A DNA stretch of 6,232 nt. Source: Dehalococcoidia bacterium. GTDB taxonomy: Bacteria; Chloroflexota; Dehalococcoidia; Dehalococcoidales; RBG-16-60-22. Positions within the stretch are counted from its first letter, which is position 1, and every line of letters begins with the position of its first letter. Positions 1-4,999 of the stretch are shown here, one piece after another. Position numbers and translations under genes: made by a program. The notes beneath the pieces were generated by a model. That model made no database searches. It saw nothing but the letters and a program-made list of their open reading frames with translations, and had not been told where the DNA came from. The stretch is taken from positions 1 through 6,232 of the forward strand of contig JAUWLN010000101.1 of NCBI GenBank assembly GCA_030613665.1, in the 5' to 3' direction.

Positions 1-249
1 GGCTCTAAAAACAGCAACCTCTTGTGTAGTGATACGTAGAAATGAGTTCAGCATACTTCCTCTGATTCCCTCAATATAAGGGACCTGCGGAATGAGTGCT
101 TCATATTCTTGCCGTGTTTCCTGGTGAAGTCTGTCTGTAAAGTCCGAACCGTAGTTTGCGACAACAAAGTTCCTGACGAGGTTTGCCGTTTTATCGAAAT
201 CTCTTAACATCTTTGGTATTCGAGATACGTAGTAATTTTGTTTTGGCAC
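1..249 (-). CDS. L-2-amino-thiazoline-4-carboxylic acid hydrolase-like protein, N-terminal part (runs off left edge)
   Basis: An open frame without stops reads from about 255 down to base 1, so the gene continues outside the window. The visible 83-85 residues include an ETRQEYEALIPQVPYIEG segment, which I recognise as typical of the L-2-amino-thiazoline-4-carboxylate (L-ATC) hydrolase family (Pfam ATC_hydrolase). Known members open the thiazoline ring of L-ATC to give N-carbamoyl-L-cysteine; many relatives have no tested function. Two starts are possible. ATG at 255-253 lies only one base after AAGGAG. GTG at 249-247 has AAGGAG seven bases upstream, a normal spacing, so I prefer GTG. An extended -10 promoter lies just upstream. 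The gene is AT-richer than the right-hand genes and sits beyond a tRNA gene remnant, so it may be accessory DNA. The family call rests on one remembered motif region and lacks the C-terminal half. Confidence 0.6.
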   Translation of the reverse strand, partial: MPKQNYYVSRIPKMLRDFDKTANLVRNFVVANYGSDFTDRLHQETRQEYEALIPQVPYIEGIRGSMLNSFLRITTQEVAVFRA

Positions 250-291
250 TTTCATTCTCCTTGTAGCTACACTGGGCGCCCTCCATCAGTC

Positions 292-300
292 AGTATAGCA
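292..300 (-). promoter_or_regulatory. Extended -10 promoter for the ATC hydrolase-like gene
   Basis: Read on the minus strand this is TGCTATACT, a TGn extension followed by TATACT (5 of 6 to the sigma70 consensus). Transcription would start near 285, giving a leader of about 30-35 bases before the coding start. No good -35 hexamer is seen at 17 bp, which is normal for extended -10 promoters. Confidence 0.5.
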
Positions 301-344
301 TAGGCTTGAAAAAAGGTGGGGGAAATGATGGGAAAATGTTTGTA

Positions 345-392
345 TGGCTCCCCGAGCTGGACTCGAACCAACAACCTAGCGGTTAACAGCCG
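345..392 (-). pseudogene. tRNA-Asn(GUU) 3' fragment, probable attachment-site remnant
   Basis: On the minus strand this reads as the 3' part of a tRNA-Asn. It has most of the anticodon stem (GCGG / CCGC), the loop CTGTTAA with anticodon GTT, a T-arm stem GTTGG / CCAGC closing TTCGAGT, the 3' acceptor strand TCGGGGA, discriminator G and encoded CCA (ending at 345). The matching 5' acceptor strand, D-arm and first anticodon-stem base are missing. The sequence 5' of the fragment (393-420) does not fold as a D-arm. A tRNA cut at the anticodon stem with an intact 3' end is the classic trace of tyrosine-recombinase integration into a tRNA gene; decay of an old tandem tRNA gene is the alternative. 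It cannot give a working tRNA. Confidence 0.75.
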
Positions 393-396
393 CAAA

Positions 397-447
397 TTGA
401 TCTTTTCTGCCACTATTTGTTTCAACCATAATTGGGGTTGATCTTTT
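397..447. repeat. Pair of 10-bp direct repeats next to the tRNA-Asn remnant
   Basis: TTGATCTTTT occurs at 397-406 and again at 438-447, with partly matching bases after each copy (CTGCC and GTCC). The copies start 41 bp apart, about four helical turns, and begin only five bases from the broken edge of the tRNA fragment. Paired short repeats beside a core site could be integrase arm-type or excisionase sites, but this is inference from layout only. Confidence 0.4.
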
Positions 448-463
448 GTCCAGAGAATAATAA

Positions 464-504
464 AATCAGGGTGTCGGTTGACCTAGTGTCTTGACACCCT
501 GATT
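464..504. terminator. 12-bp perfect stem-loop, possible bidirectional terminator downstream of tRNA-Lys
   Basis: The arms AATCAGGGTGTC (464-475) and GACACCCTGATT (493-504) are perfect complements around a 17-base loop. On the plus strand the stem is followed by CTTTTT; on the minus strand it is followed by TTTTATTATT. It could therefore stop transcription in either direction. It lies about 40 bases past the 3' end of tRNA-Lys in the direction of tRNA transcription, so it may end that transcript. The arm sequence is also present in tRNA-Lys itself (571-582), which is unusual for a terminator. Confidence 0.5.
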
Positions 505-542
505 CTTTTTAAAACTCCCCGGCAGGGAAGGTCTTCCAGCCT

Positions 543-618
543 TGGTAGGCCGTACAGGTCTCGAACCTGTGACACCCTGATTAAAAGTCAGGTGCTCTAC
601 CAACTGAGCTAACAGCCC
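543..618 (-). tRNA. tRNA-Lys(UUU)
   Basis: The minus strand folds as a full 76-nt tRNA including the encoded CCA. It has 5' acceptor GGGCTGT against ACGGCCT (closing with a G-U pair at 1-72), a D-arm AGCTCAGTTGGTAGAGC, an anticodon stem CCTGA / TCAGG around CTTTTAA (anticodon TTT), variable loop GTGTC and T-arm ACAGG-TTCGAGA-CCTGT, then discriminator A. It closely resembles bacterial tRNA-Lys. The gene is intact and should be functional. Its downstream neighbour on the same strand is the truncated tRNA-Asn, so the two may once have been a tandem pair. Confidence 0.96.
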
Positions 619-643
619 ACATCAAATCTATGCTAATAATAAA

Positions 644-649
644 CACTAT
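644..649 (-). promoter_or_regulatory. Possible -10 box for tRNA-Lys
   Basis: TATAGT on the minus strand (5 of 6 to consensus) lies 25 bases upstream of the mature tRNA 5' end, which would leave a short leader for RNase P to remove. I see no convincing -35 box. A 7-bp inverted repeat (TAGCCTA at 649-655 and TAGGCTA at 692-698) flanks this region. Confidence 0.28.
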
Positions 650-732
650 AGCCTATCTCTACTATGTACTCTCTTGAGATTATCGATGATTTAGGCTAGT
701 TAAGAAGGGAACGATGGATATCGGATTATCTG

Positions 733-762
733 TTCCCCCTCCCTATGATTAGGGAGGGGGAA
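733..762. repeat. 12-bp perfect hairpin after gatA
   Basis: TTCCCCCTCCCT (733-744) and AGGGAGGGGGAA (751-762) pair perfectly around a 6-base loop. There is no clear T-run on the side where gatA transcription would exit (minus strand), so it is a weak candidate for a factor-independent terminator. It could instead protect the mRNA 3' end or be part of a REP-like unit with the neighbouring hairpin. Confidence 0.55.
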
Positions 763-772
763 GTTTTGGGAA

Positions 773-789
773 GAGGGGCTTCGCCCCTC
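773..789. repeat. 7-bp GC-rich hairpin just after the gatA stop
   Basis: GAGGGGC (773-779) and GCCCCTC (783-789) pair around TTC, 12 bases past the gatA stop codon. Read on the minus strand it is followed by TTCCCAAAAC and then the second hairpin, with no T-run. The strong short stem could slow or end gatA transcription or stabilise the mRNA end. Confidence 0.5.
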
Positions 790-801
790 CTGGACTCCCT
801 T

Positions 802-2277
802 TTATATTTTCGGCCTCCTCTTATGCCAGTCGGTCGACTGCTCGTAGGCGTGGGCGACCTTAAAAATCGTTTCCTCGGCGAAGGGCTTGCTTATTATCTG
901 AAGGCCGATGGGCAGGCCGTCGGCAAAGCCCGCCGGAATGGAAATCGCGGGCAGCCCGGCAATATTCACGGGCATGGTACAGACATCGCTGAGGTACATC
1001 TGGAGCGGGTCGTCCACCTTCTCCCCTATTTTGAAGGGAACGGTGGGGGAGGTGGGAGTTACCAGAGCATCGTATTTCTCAAAGGCCCGGTCGAACTCGC
1101 GTCGTATCAGCGTTCTGACTTTCTGCGCTTTCAGATAGTAAGCATCGTAGTAACCGGCCGACAGCGCATACGTGCCGAGCATGATACGCCTTTTGACTTC
1201 GGCGCCAAAGCCGTGCTGGCGGGTTCTTTCCAGCGACTCCCACATGCTCGGCGCCTGGTAGGAAAATCCGTACTTGACGCCGTCATAACGGGCCAGGTTG
1301 GCGGAAGCCTCCGAGGGGGCAATGATGTAATAAACGGCGAGGGCATACGGGGTGTGAGGCAACGAGACCTCCCAATCAATTTCCGCCCCCAGTTTTTCGA
1401 GCTGTCCGATGCCCGCTTTAATCGCTTTATCCACCTCCGCCTGCATCCCCTCGACAAAGTATTCTTTAGGGACACCGATACGCATCCCTTTGAGGTCGGC
1501 CTTCAGGCACCGCGTGTAATCCGGCACCGGCTCGGGCGCTGACGTGGAATCCCGGCTATCGTAACCGGCGATGGTATTCATAACCAGCGCGCAGTCGGTA
1601 ACGTCCCGGGTGAGCGGGCCAATCTGGTCGAGCGAGCTGGCAAAAGCCACCAGGCCATAGCGGCGGACCCGGCCATAAGTCGGCTTGAAGCCAACGACGC
1701 TGCAGAAACCGGCCGGCTGGCGGATGCTGCCGCCGGTATCCGAGCCCAGAGCATAGACGGTCTCTCCAGCGGCAACCCCTGCCGCCGAGCCGCCGCTGCT
1801 GCCGCCGGGAACCCGACTCAAGTCCCAGGGGTTATGGGTGGTAAAAAAAGCCGAATTCTCTGTCGATGAGCCCATGGCAAACTCATCCATGTTCGCCTTG
1901 CCGAGAATCACAGCGTTACCGGCCTTAAGTTTCTCCACGACGGTGGCATCGTACGGAGGCACCAGGTTTTCCAGAATCTTTGAGGAACAGGTGGTCCTGA
2001 CCCCCCTGGTACAGATAACGTCTTTGATTAAGACCGGGATGCCGGTTAGAGGGCCGGCATTGTCATCTGCCAGGAGACGGTCGGCTGCCTCTGCCTGTTT
2101 CAGCGCCAGCTCATCGGTTATGGTGACAAAGGCTTGAACTTCAGGCTCAATCTTTGAGATACGGTCGAGGTATGCCCGGGTTAACTCCACCGATGAGAGC
2201 TGCCGGCCTTTAAGCAATTCACGAGCCTGGTGAATGGTTAGTTCGGCAAGGTTGTCTGGCAAAACTCTCTCCGACAA
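802..2277 (-). CDS. gatA: Glutamyl-tRNA(Gln)/aspartyl-tRNA(Asn) amidotransferase subunit A
   Basis: GatA is the glutaminase subunit of GatCAB. It releases ammonia from glutamine, which GatB uses to amidate misacylated Glu-tRNA(Gln) and/or Asp-tRNA(Asn) in the cytoplasm. The amidase-signature fold is complete: Lys85 in IPVLIKDVI, cis-Ser160 in VPGGSSGGSAAG and nucleophile Ser184 in GSDTGGSIRQPAG. The spacing matches the known Lys-Ser-Ser triad of Staphylococcus GatA (79, 154, 178). At 491 residues it has the normal length for the family. The longest start is TTG at 2277-2275, five bases after gatC, with little Shine-Dalgarno signal. A second TTG at codon 6 (2262-2260) has GGAG about six bases upstream and would give 486 residues; I think it is at least as likely. 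It is transcribed after gatC. No gatB follows: tRNA-Lys comes next. Confidence 0.97.
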   Translation of the reverse strand: MSERVLPDNLAELTIHQARELLKGRQLSSVELTRAYLDRISKIEPEVQAFVTITDELALKQAEAADRLLADDNAGPLTGIPVLIKDVICTRGVRTTCSSKILENLVPPYDATVVEKLKAGNAVILGKANMDEFAMGSSTENSAFFTTHNPWDLSRVPGGSSGGSAAGVAAGETVYALGSDTGGSIRQPAGFCSVVGFKPTYGRVRRYGLVAFASSLDQIGPLTRDVTDCALVMNTIAGYDSRDSTSAPEPVPDYTRCLKADLKGMRIGVPKEYFVEGMQAEVDKAIKAGIGQLEKLGAEIDWEVSLPHTPYALAVYYIIAPSEASANLARYDGVKYGFSYQAPSMWESLERTRQHGFGAEVKRRIMLGTYALSAGYYDAYYLKAQKVRTLIRREFDRAFEKYDALVTPTSPTVPFKIGEKVDDPLQMYLSDVCTMPVNIAGLPAISIPAGFADGLPIGLQIISKPFAEETIFKVAHAYEQSTDWHKRRPKI

Positions 2278-2282
2278 TTATA

Positions 2283-2570
2283 TTATTCCAGAACTGCCCG
2301 CACCTTGAAGCAGTCCCCTTCCCGACGGGGGGCGTTAGCCAGGATATCCTCGGGGGCAAGGGAGGGGGTTACCTCATCATCTCGCATCACGTTCTGCAGC
2401 GCGAGCGGCTGGGCGGTGGGCGGGACATCCGTGGTATCTACCTGCTGCAGGATTTCAAAGTTCTCCAGAATATTTGACAGCTGCTCTCTGAATTTATCGA
2501 CTTCCTCTTCGGTCAGCCCGAGGCGGGCAAGGCGGGCAATGTGCAGCACTTCTTCACGAGTCAGCTTCAT
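2283..2570 (-). CDS. gatC: Glutamyl-tRNA(Gln)/aspartyl-tRNA(Asn) amidotransferase subunit C
   Basis: GatC is the small subunit that wraps the GatA-GatB interface and stabilises the amidotransferase. The 95-residue product has the typical features: an N-terminal helix with MKLTREEVLHIARLARLGL, a second helix EEEVDKFREQLSNILENFEIL, the central DTTDVPPTAQPL segment and the DEVTPSL..EDILANAP.REGDCFKVRAVLE tail. Length is normal. The ATG at 2570 has GGAG seven bases upstream, with an additional AGGA touching the start codon. It is the first gene of the gatC-gatA unit, separated from gatA by five bases, and has a clear promoter at 2601-2630. Because gatB is not adjacent, the complex must be completed from another locus. 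Confidence 0.96.
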   Translation of the reverse strand: MKLTREEVLHIARLARLGLTEEEVDKFREQLSNILENFEILQQVDTTDVPPTAQPLALQNVMRDDEVTPSLAPEDILANAPRREGDCFKVRAVLE

Positions 2571-2600
2571 TCCTGAGCTCCAGCTTGATTATATCGGCCA

Positions 2601-2630
2601 ATTATACCACTCACCTTCGTCACCTCGCAA
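2601..2630 (-). promoter_or_regulatory. Promoter of gatC-gatA
   Basis: On the minus strand TTGCGA (2630-2625) is followed after 18 bp by a perfect TATAAT (2606-2601). Transcription would start near 2594, leaving a leader of about 24 bases before the gatC ATG. A second perfect TATAAT lies at 2593-2588 but has no matching -35 and is too close to the Shine-Dalgarno site to be the main promoter. Confidence 0.65.
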
Positions 2631-2631
2631 A

Positions 2632-2649
2632 TACGACAGAGCAGTCGTA
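2632..2649. promoter_or_regulatory. Palindrome in the divergent spacer, candidate operator
   Basis: TACGAC (2632-2637) and GTCGTA (2644-2649) form a perfect 6-6-6 inverted repeat. It begins two bases upstream of the gatC -35 box and covers the place where the -35 of the rightward promoter should be. The position is ideal for a dimeric regulator acting on both directions. No regulator gene is in the window, so the binding protein is unknown. Confidence 0.4.
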
Positions 2650-2667
2650 ATTTCCCGACAAAGGCTA

Positions 2668-2673
2668 TATAAT
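2668..2673 (+). promoter_or_regulatory. -10 box of the NYN / radical SAM unit
   Basis: A perfect TATAAT lies here, with expected transcription start near 2680 and a leader of about 36 bases to the ATG at 2716. The -35 region (around 2645-2650) is poor and overlaps the palindrome at 2632-2649, which suggests either activation or repression at this promoter. Confidence 0.45.
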
Positions 2674-2715
2674 TGGAAGAAGGGCAAGGCTTACCCAACC
2701 AAGGAGGCAGTGAAA

Positions 2716-3249
2716 ATGGCCGAGCGGATAATGATACTCATCGACGGGAGCAACATGTACCACTCGCTGAAAAATATCTTCGGCCGGACTGACGTTGACA
2801 TGGGCAGGTTCTGCCACAAGCTCCTGAATCGCCGTCAGTTAATCCGGATTTATTACTACAACGCCAAGGTGGGCAAGAGGGAGGAACCGGAACGCTACCG
2901 GCACCAGCAGGCATTTTTCGCCGGGGTGAACGCCGTACCGTACATTGAGCTGCGCCTGGGCCGTCTGGTCTACGCCAACTGGCCGAGCGTGCCCCCGTAC
3001 GAGAAAGGCATTGATGTCCAGCTGACCACGGATATGCTGACCCACAGTTTTAAGAACAACTACGACGTGGTGGTTCTCGTTGCCGGTGACAGCGACTATG
3101 TTGGCGCCCTTCAGGCAGTGAAAGATAACGGCAAGCATGTTGAAGTGGCTCTGTTCGGTAAAAGAGGCACCTCATGGCTGCTGCGAAACGTGGCCGATAG
3201 AGTTATCACCCTGAACAAGCAGTTCATGAGAGGCTGCTGGAAATCATAA
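2716..3249 (+). CDS. NYN (PIN-like) domain protein, putative ribonuclease
   Basis: The 177-residue protein is almost entirely one NYN/LabA-like (DUF88-type) domain. Proteins of this fold are related to PIN nucleases and are thought to cut RNA using a metal bound by acidic residues. The expected motifs are present: IDGSN with Asp10 and Asn13 after the first strand, GIDVQLTTDM with Asp100 and Asp106, and VAGDSDY with Asp125 and Asp127, followed by the last strand VEVALFG. The start is firm: AAGGAGG at 2701-2707, eight bases before the ATG. The frame stays open far upstream, but only as antisense of gatC. It is followed after 39 bases by the radical SAM gene on the same strand, so the two are probably one transcript. 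Nuclease activity and target RNA are inferred. A Lys/Arg/Tyr-rich stretch (residues 39-62) could contact nucleic acid. Confidence 0.88.
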   Translation: MAERIMILIDGSNMYHSLKNIFGRTDVDMGRFCHKLLNRRQLIRIYYYNAKVGKREEPERYRHQQAFFAGVNAVPYIELRLGRLVYANWPSVPPYEKGIDVQLTTDMLTHSFKNNYDVVVLVAGDSDYVGALQAVKDNGKHVEVALFGKRGTSWLLRNVADRVITLNKQFMRGCWKS

Positions 3250-3265
3250 TATGGCATGAACCGGT

Positions 3266-3275
3266 AAGGAGGAGG
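3266..3275 (+). promoter_or_regulatory. Shine-Dalgarno site of the radical SAM gene with long spacing
   Basis: AAGGAGGAGG is the strongest ribosome site in the window, yet it ends 13 bases before the TTG at 3289. An in-frame TAA at 3265-3267 blocks any earlier start, and no ATG or GTG lies in frame between them. The TTG is therefore the best start despite the long gap. Confidence 0.55.
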
Positions 3276-3288
3276 CAGAGCCCAGGGA

Positions 3289-4845
3289 TTGAAAATCAGC
3301 CTCAGAGAGCGCCTTGCCCGAGAAGAAGGCACCGTCATCAAGGACTGGGGCGGCAGACTGCCCGTCGCCCTCGTTTATCCCAACTCATATTATATCGGCA
3401 TGTCCAATCTGGGTCTGCACGCACTTTACTCCCTGCTCAACAGGCACCGCGACATCGTGTGTGAGCGGGTTTTCTGGGAAAGGGATAACCAGGAACGGAA
3501 AACTCCCCCGGTATCGATTGAATCAAGGCGACCGCTTTCCGATTTCAGAGCGGTGGCTTTCACCGTTTCCTACGAGGTCGACTATTTCAACGTCGTGTCC
3601 ATACTGAAAGCCAGTGGCATCCCGCCGCTTTCAGTCGACCGTGATGAAAGCCATCCGCTGGTTATCGCCGGCGGGCCCTGTGTCACCGCCAACCCCATGC
3701 CGCTGGCCCCGTTCTTCGACGGCTTCGGCATCGGAGAGGCAGAAAAACTGCTGCCCGGCCTGCTGCCACTGATAACCGATGATATAAACGGGAGACGCGA
3801 GGAACTGCTGAAGTCGCTGGCTTCCGTGCCCGGCATGTATGTCCCGCTGATGCCGCCAGCGACTCCCGTAACCCGCCAGTGGGCAGAAAACCTTGATGAC
3901 TTCCCGGTCAGTTCGGTCATACTGACCGGAGACACTGAGCTGGGCGACCTGTACCTGATCGAGGTGGAACGGGGCTGCCCCTGGCGCTGTCGGTTCTGTC
4001 TGGTCAAAAATATCTTCAAGCCGAGGCGTTTTCGCTCGGTCGACACCCTGCTCGCACAGGCAGAGGAAGGTCTCCACCGCCGAAAGCGCCTGGGTCTGGT
4101 GGGGCCGGCAGTTTCTGATTATCCTCACCTTGAAGAACTGCTGACCGGCCTGCGCCGGATGGGAGCCCGGTTCTCCATGAGCTCAATGCGTGCCAGTAAC
4201 CTCCCGGACCGTGTACTGGCTGACATCGTCGGCGGGGGCGCCCGGACGATAACCCTTGCCCCCGAGGCCGGTTCGGAACGCCTGCGCCAGGTCATCGACA
4301 AAGGCATCTGTGAAGCTGATATTACCGGTGCGGTTGAAAAGCTGGCCAGCCACGGCGTGAAACAGCTCAAGCTTTACTTCATGGTCGGCCTGCCTACAGA
4401 GACAGATGAGGACATAGCCGAAATCTCCAGGCTGGCCCTCCGGTGCAAGGGCATTCTCGACCGGCAACAAGAAGGTGCCCGCCTCTCGCTCAACATCGCC
4501 CCGTTTGTCCCCAAGGCCGGCACGCCGTTTCAGCGACTGCCCATGGCGCCCGTGGAGACATTGAGGCAGCGGATTGCCCGATTAAAAAGCAACCTGGCAC
4601 CCAGGGGCATCCAGCTGAAATGCGAAAGCCCGGCGTGGAGCCAGGTTCAGGCGGTGCTCGCCCGCGGTGATACGAGCGTCGCCCGGGTACTGAATGATAT
4701 TGAGGAGAGCTCGCTCGCCGGCTGGCGAAAGGCAGTGGCTGAATGCCAGCTGGATACTGATTTTTTCGCTCACCAGGAGTGGGGTGAGAGCCAGAGATTG
4801 CCCTGGGCGGTAATAGATACCGGACCCGACAAGGCACCAGGATAG
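3289..4845 (+). CDS. Radical SAM protein with B12-binding-like N-terminus (TIGR03960-like)
   Basis: The 518-residue protein carries the radical SAM cluster motif CPWRCRFC (Cys230, Cys234, Cys237; CX3CX2C), which binds the 4Fe-4S cluster used to cleave S-adenosylmethionine. The SAM-binding barrel follows, including APEAGSERLR near 324-333 and MVGLPTETDEDI near 365-376. Residues 24-200 resemble the cobalamin-binding-like N-terminal part of the TIGR03960 family (YPNSYYIGMSNLGLHALY; LVIAGGPC; FGIGEAEKLLP), but I see no DXHXXG cobalamin-ligand motif. The C-terminus (LPWAVID) also matches that family, so the protein looks complete. The partner domain DUF2344 (TIGR03936), often fused or adjacent in other bacteria, is absent here. 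The substrate is unknown. The start is TTG. It lies 39 bases after the NYN gene and probably shares its promoter, suggesting a joint role in RNA processing or modification. Confidence 0.88.
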   Translation: MKISLRERLAREEGTVIKDWGGRLPVALVYPNSYYIGMSNLGLHALYSLLNRHRDIVCERVFWERDNQERKTPPVSIESRRPLSDFRAVAFTVSYEVDYFNVVSILKASGIPPLSVDRDESHPLVIAGGPCVTANPMPLAPFFDGFGIGEAEKLLPGLLPLITDDINGRREELLKSLASVPGMYVPLMPPATPVTRQWAENLDDFPVSSVILTGDTELGDLYLIEVERGCPWRCRFCLVKNIFKPRRFRSVDTLLAQAEEGLHRRKRLGLVGPAVSDYPHLEELLTGLRRMGARFSMSSMRASNLPDRVLADIVGGGARTITLAPEAGSERLRQVIDKGICEADITGAVEKLASHGVKQLKLYFMVGLPTETDEDIAEISRLALRCKGILDRQQEGARLSLNIAPFVPKAGTPFQRLPMAPVETLRQRIARLKSNLAPRGIQLKCESPAWSQVQAVLARGDTSVARVLNDIEESSLAGWRKAVAECQLDTDFFAHQEWGESQRLPWAVIDTGPDKAPG

Positions 4846-4850
4846 ACAAT

Positions 4851-4880
4851 TTGCCAGAAATCGGCTGAATATGGTAATAT
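4851..4880 (+). promoter_or_regulatory. Possible promoter of the AceTr transporter gene
   Basis: TTGCCA (4851-4856; 5 of 6 to the -35 consensus) and TAATAT (4875-4880; 4 of 6) are 18 bp apart, starting five bases after the radical SAM stop codon. The start point would be near 4887, giving a leader of more than 100 bases that contains the T-tract at 4923-4928. A weaker pair, TTGCTC at 4927-4932 and TCTAAA 18 bp later, would give a shorter leader. Confidence 0.38.
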
Positions 4881-4895
4881 ATTATTTAAGGACAC

Positions 4896-4928
4896 GGGAT
4901 AAACCATAAATCTGGTCCCCCCTTTTTT
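4896..4928 (+). terminator. Weak hairpin with T6 tract, possible terminator or attenuator
   Basis: ACCA (4903-4906) and TGGT (4913-4916) pair around TAAATC. GGG (4896-4898) and the following C-run can extend the stem across an unpaired ATAA, and TTTTTT follows at 4923-4928. It could end the NYN-radical SAM transcript or, if the promoter at 4851-4880 is real, act in the transporter leader. The stem is short and imperfect. Confidence 0.28.
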
Positions 4929-4999
4929 GCTCTCATCATCTTTAACTGCGTCTAAACGTGCGCGCAATCTGGCACAGGAATAGAAAGGAGCAGTAAATT

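Larger units (their letters stand above)
619..801. other. Intergenic region between tRNA-Lys and the end of gatA
   Basis: No credible coding region is seen here. The half near the tRNA is AT-rich and holds only the possible tRNA promoter. The half near gatA holds two strong GC-rich hairpins, listed separately. Confidence 0.7.

Noticed and set aside
345..420. A complete or intron-containing tRNA-Asn
   Set aside because: No 5' acceptor strand complementary to TCGGGGA and no D-arm was found in 393-540. The break is before the anticodon stem, not in the anticodon loop where introns insert.
745..1542. Long plus-strand open frame (265 codons) opposite gatA
   Set aside because: It is antisense to a gatA gene with a full catalytic triad, has no ribosome site, begins in the loop of a hairpin and has the low-complexity Gly/Arg-rich make-up of a shadow frame.
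2305..2715. Upstream extension of the NYN gene frame across gatC
   Set aside because: The frame happens to stay open antisense to gatC, but the NYN domain begins at the ATG at 2716, which has a near-perfect AAGGAGG at eight bases. The extension has Ser/Arg-rich shadow composition.
3582..4128. Minus-strand open frames opposite the radical SAM gene
   Set aside because: They overlap the conserved CX3CX2C-encoding region or its flank, have no start signals and show biased shadow composition.
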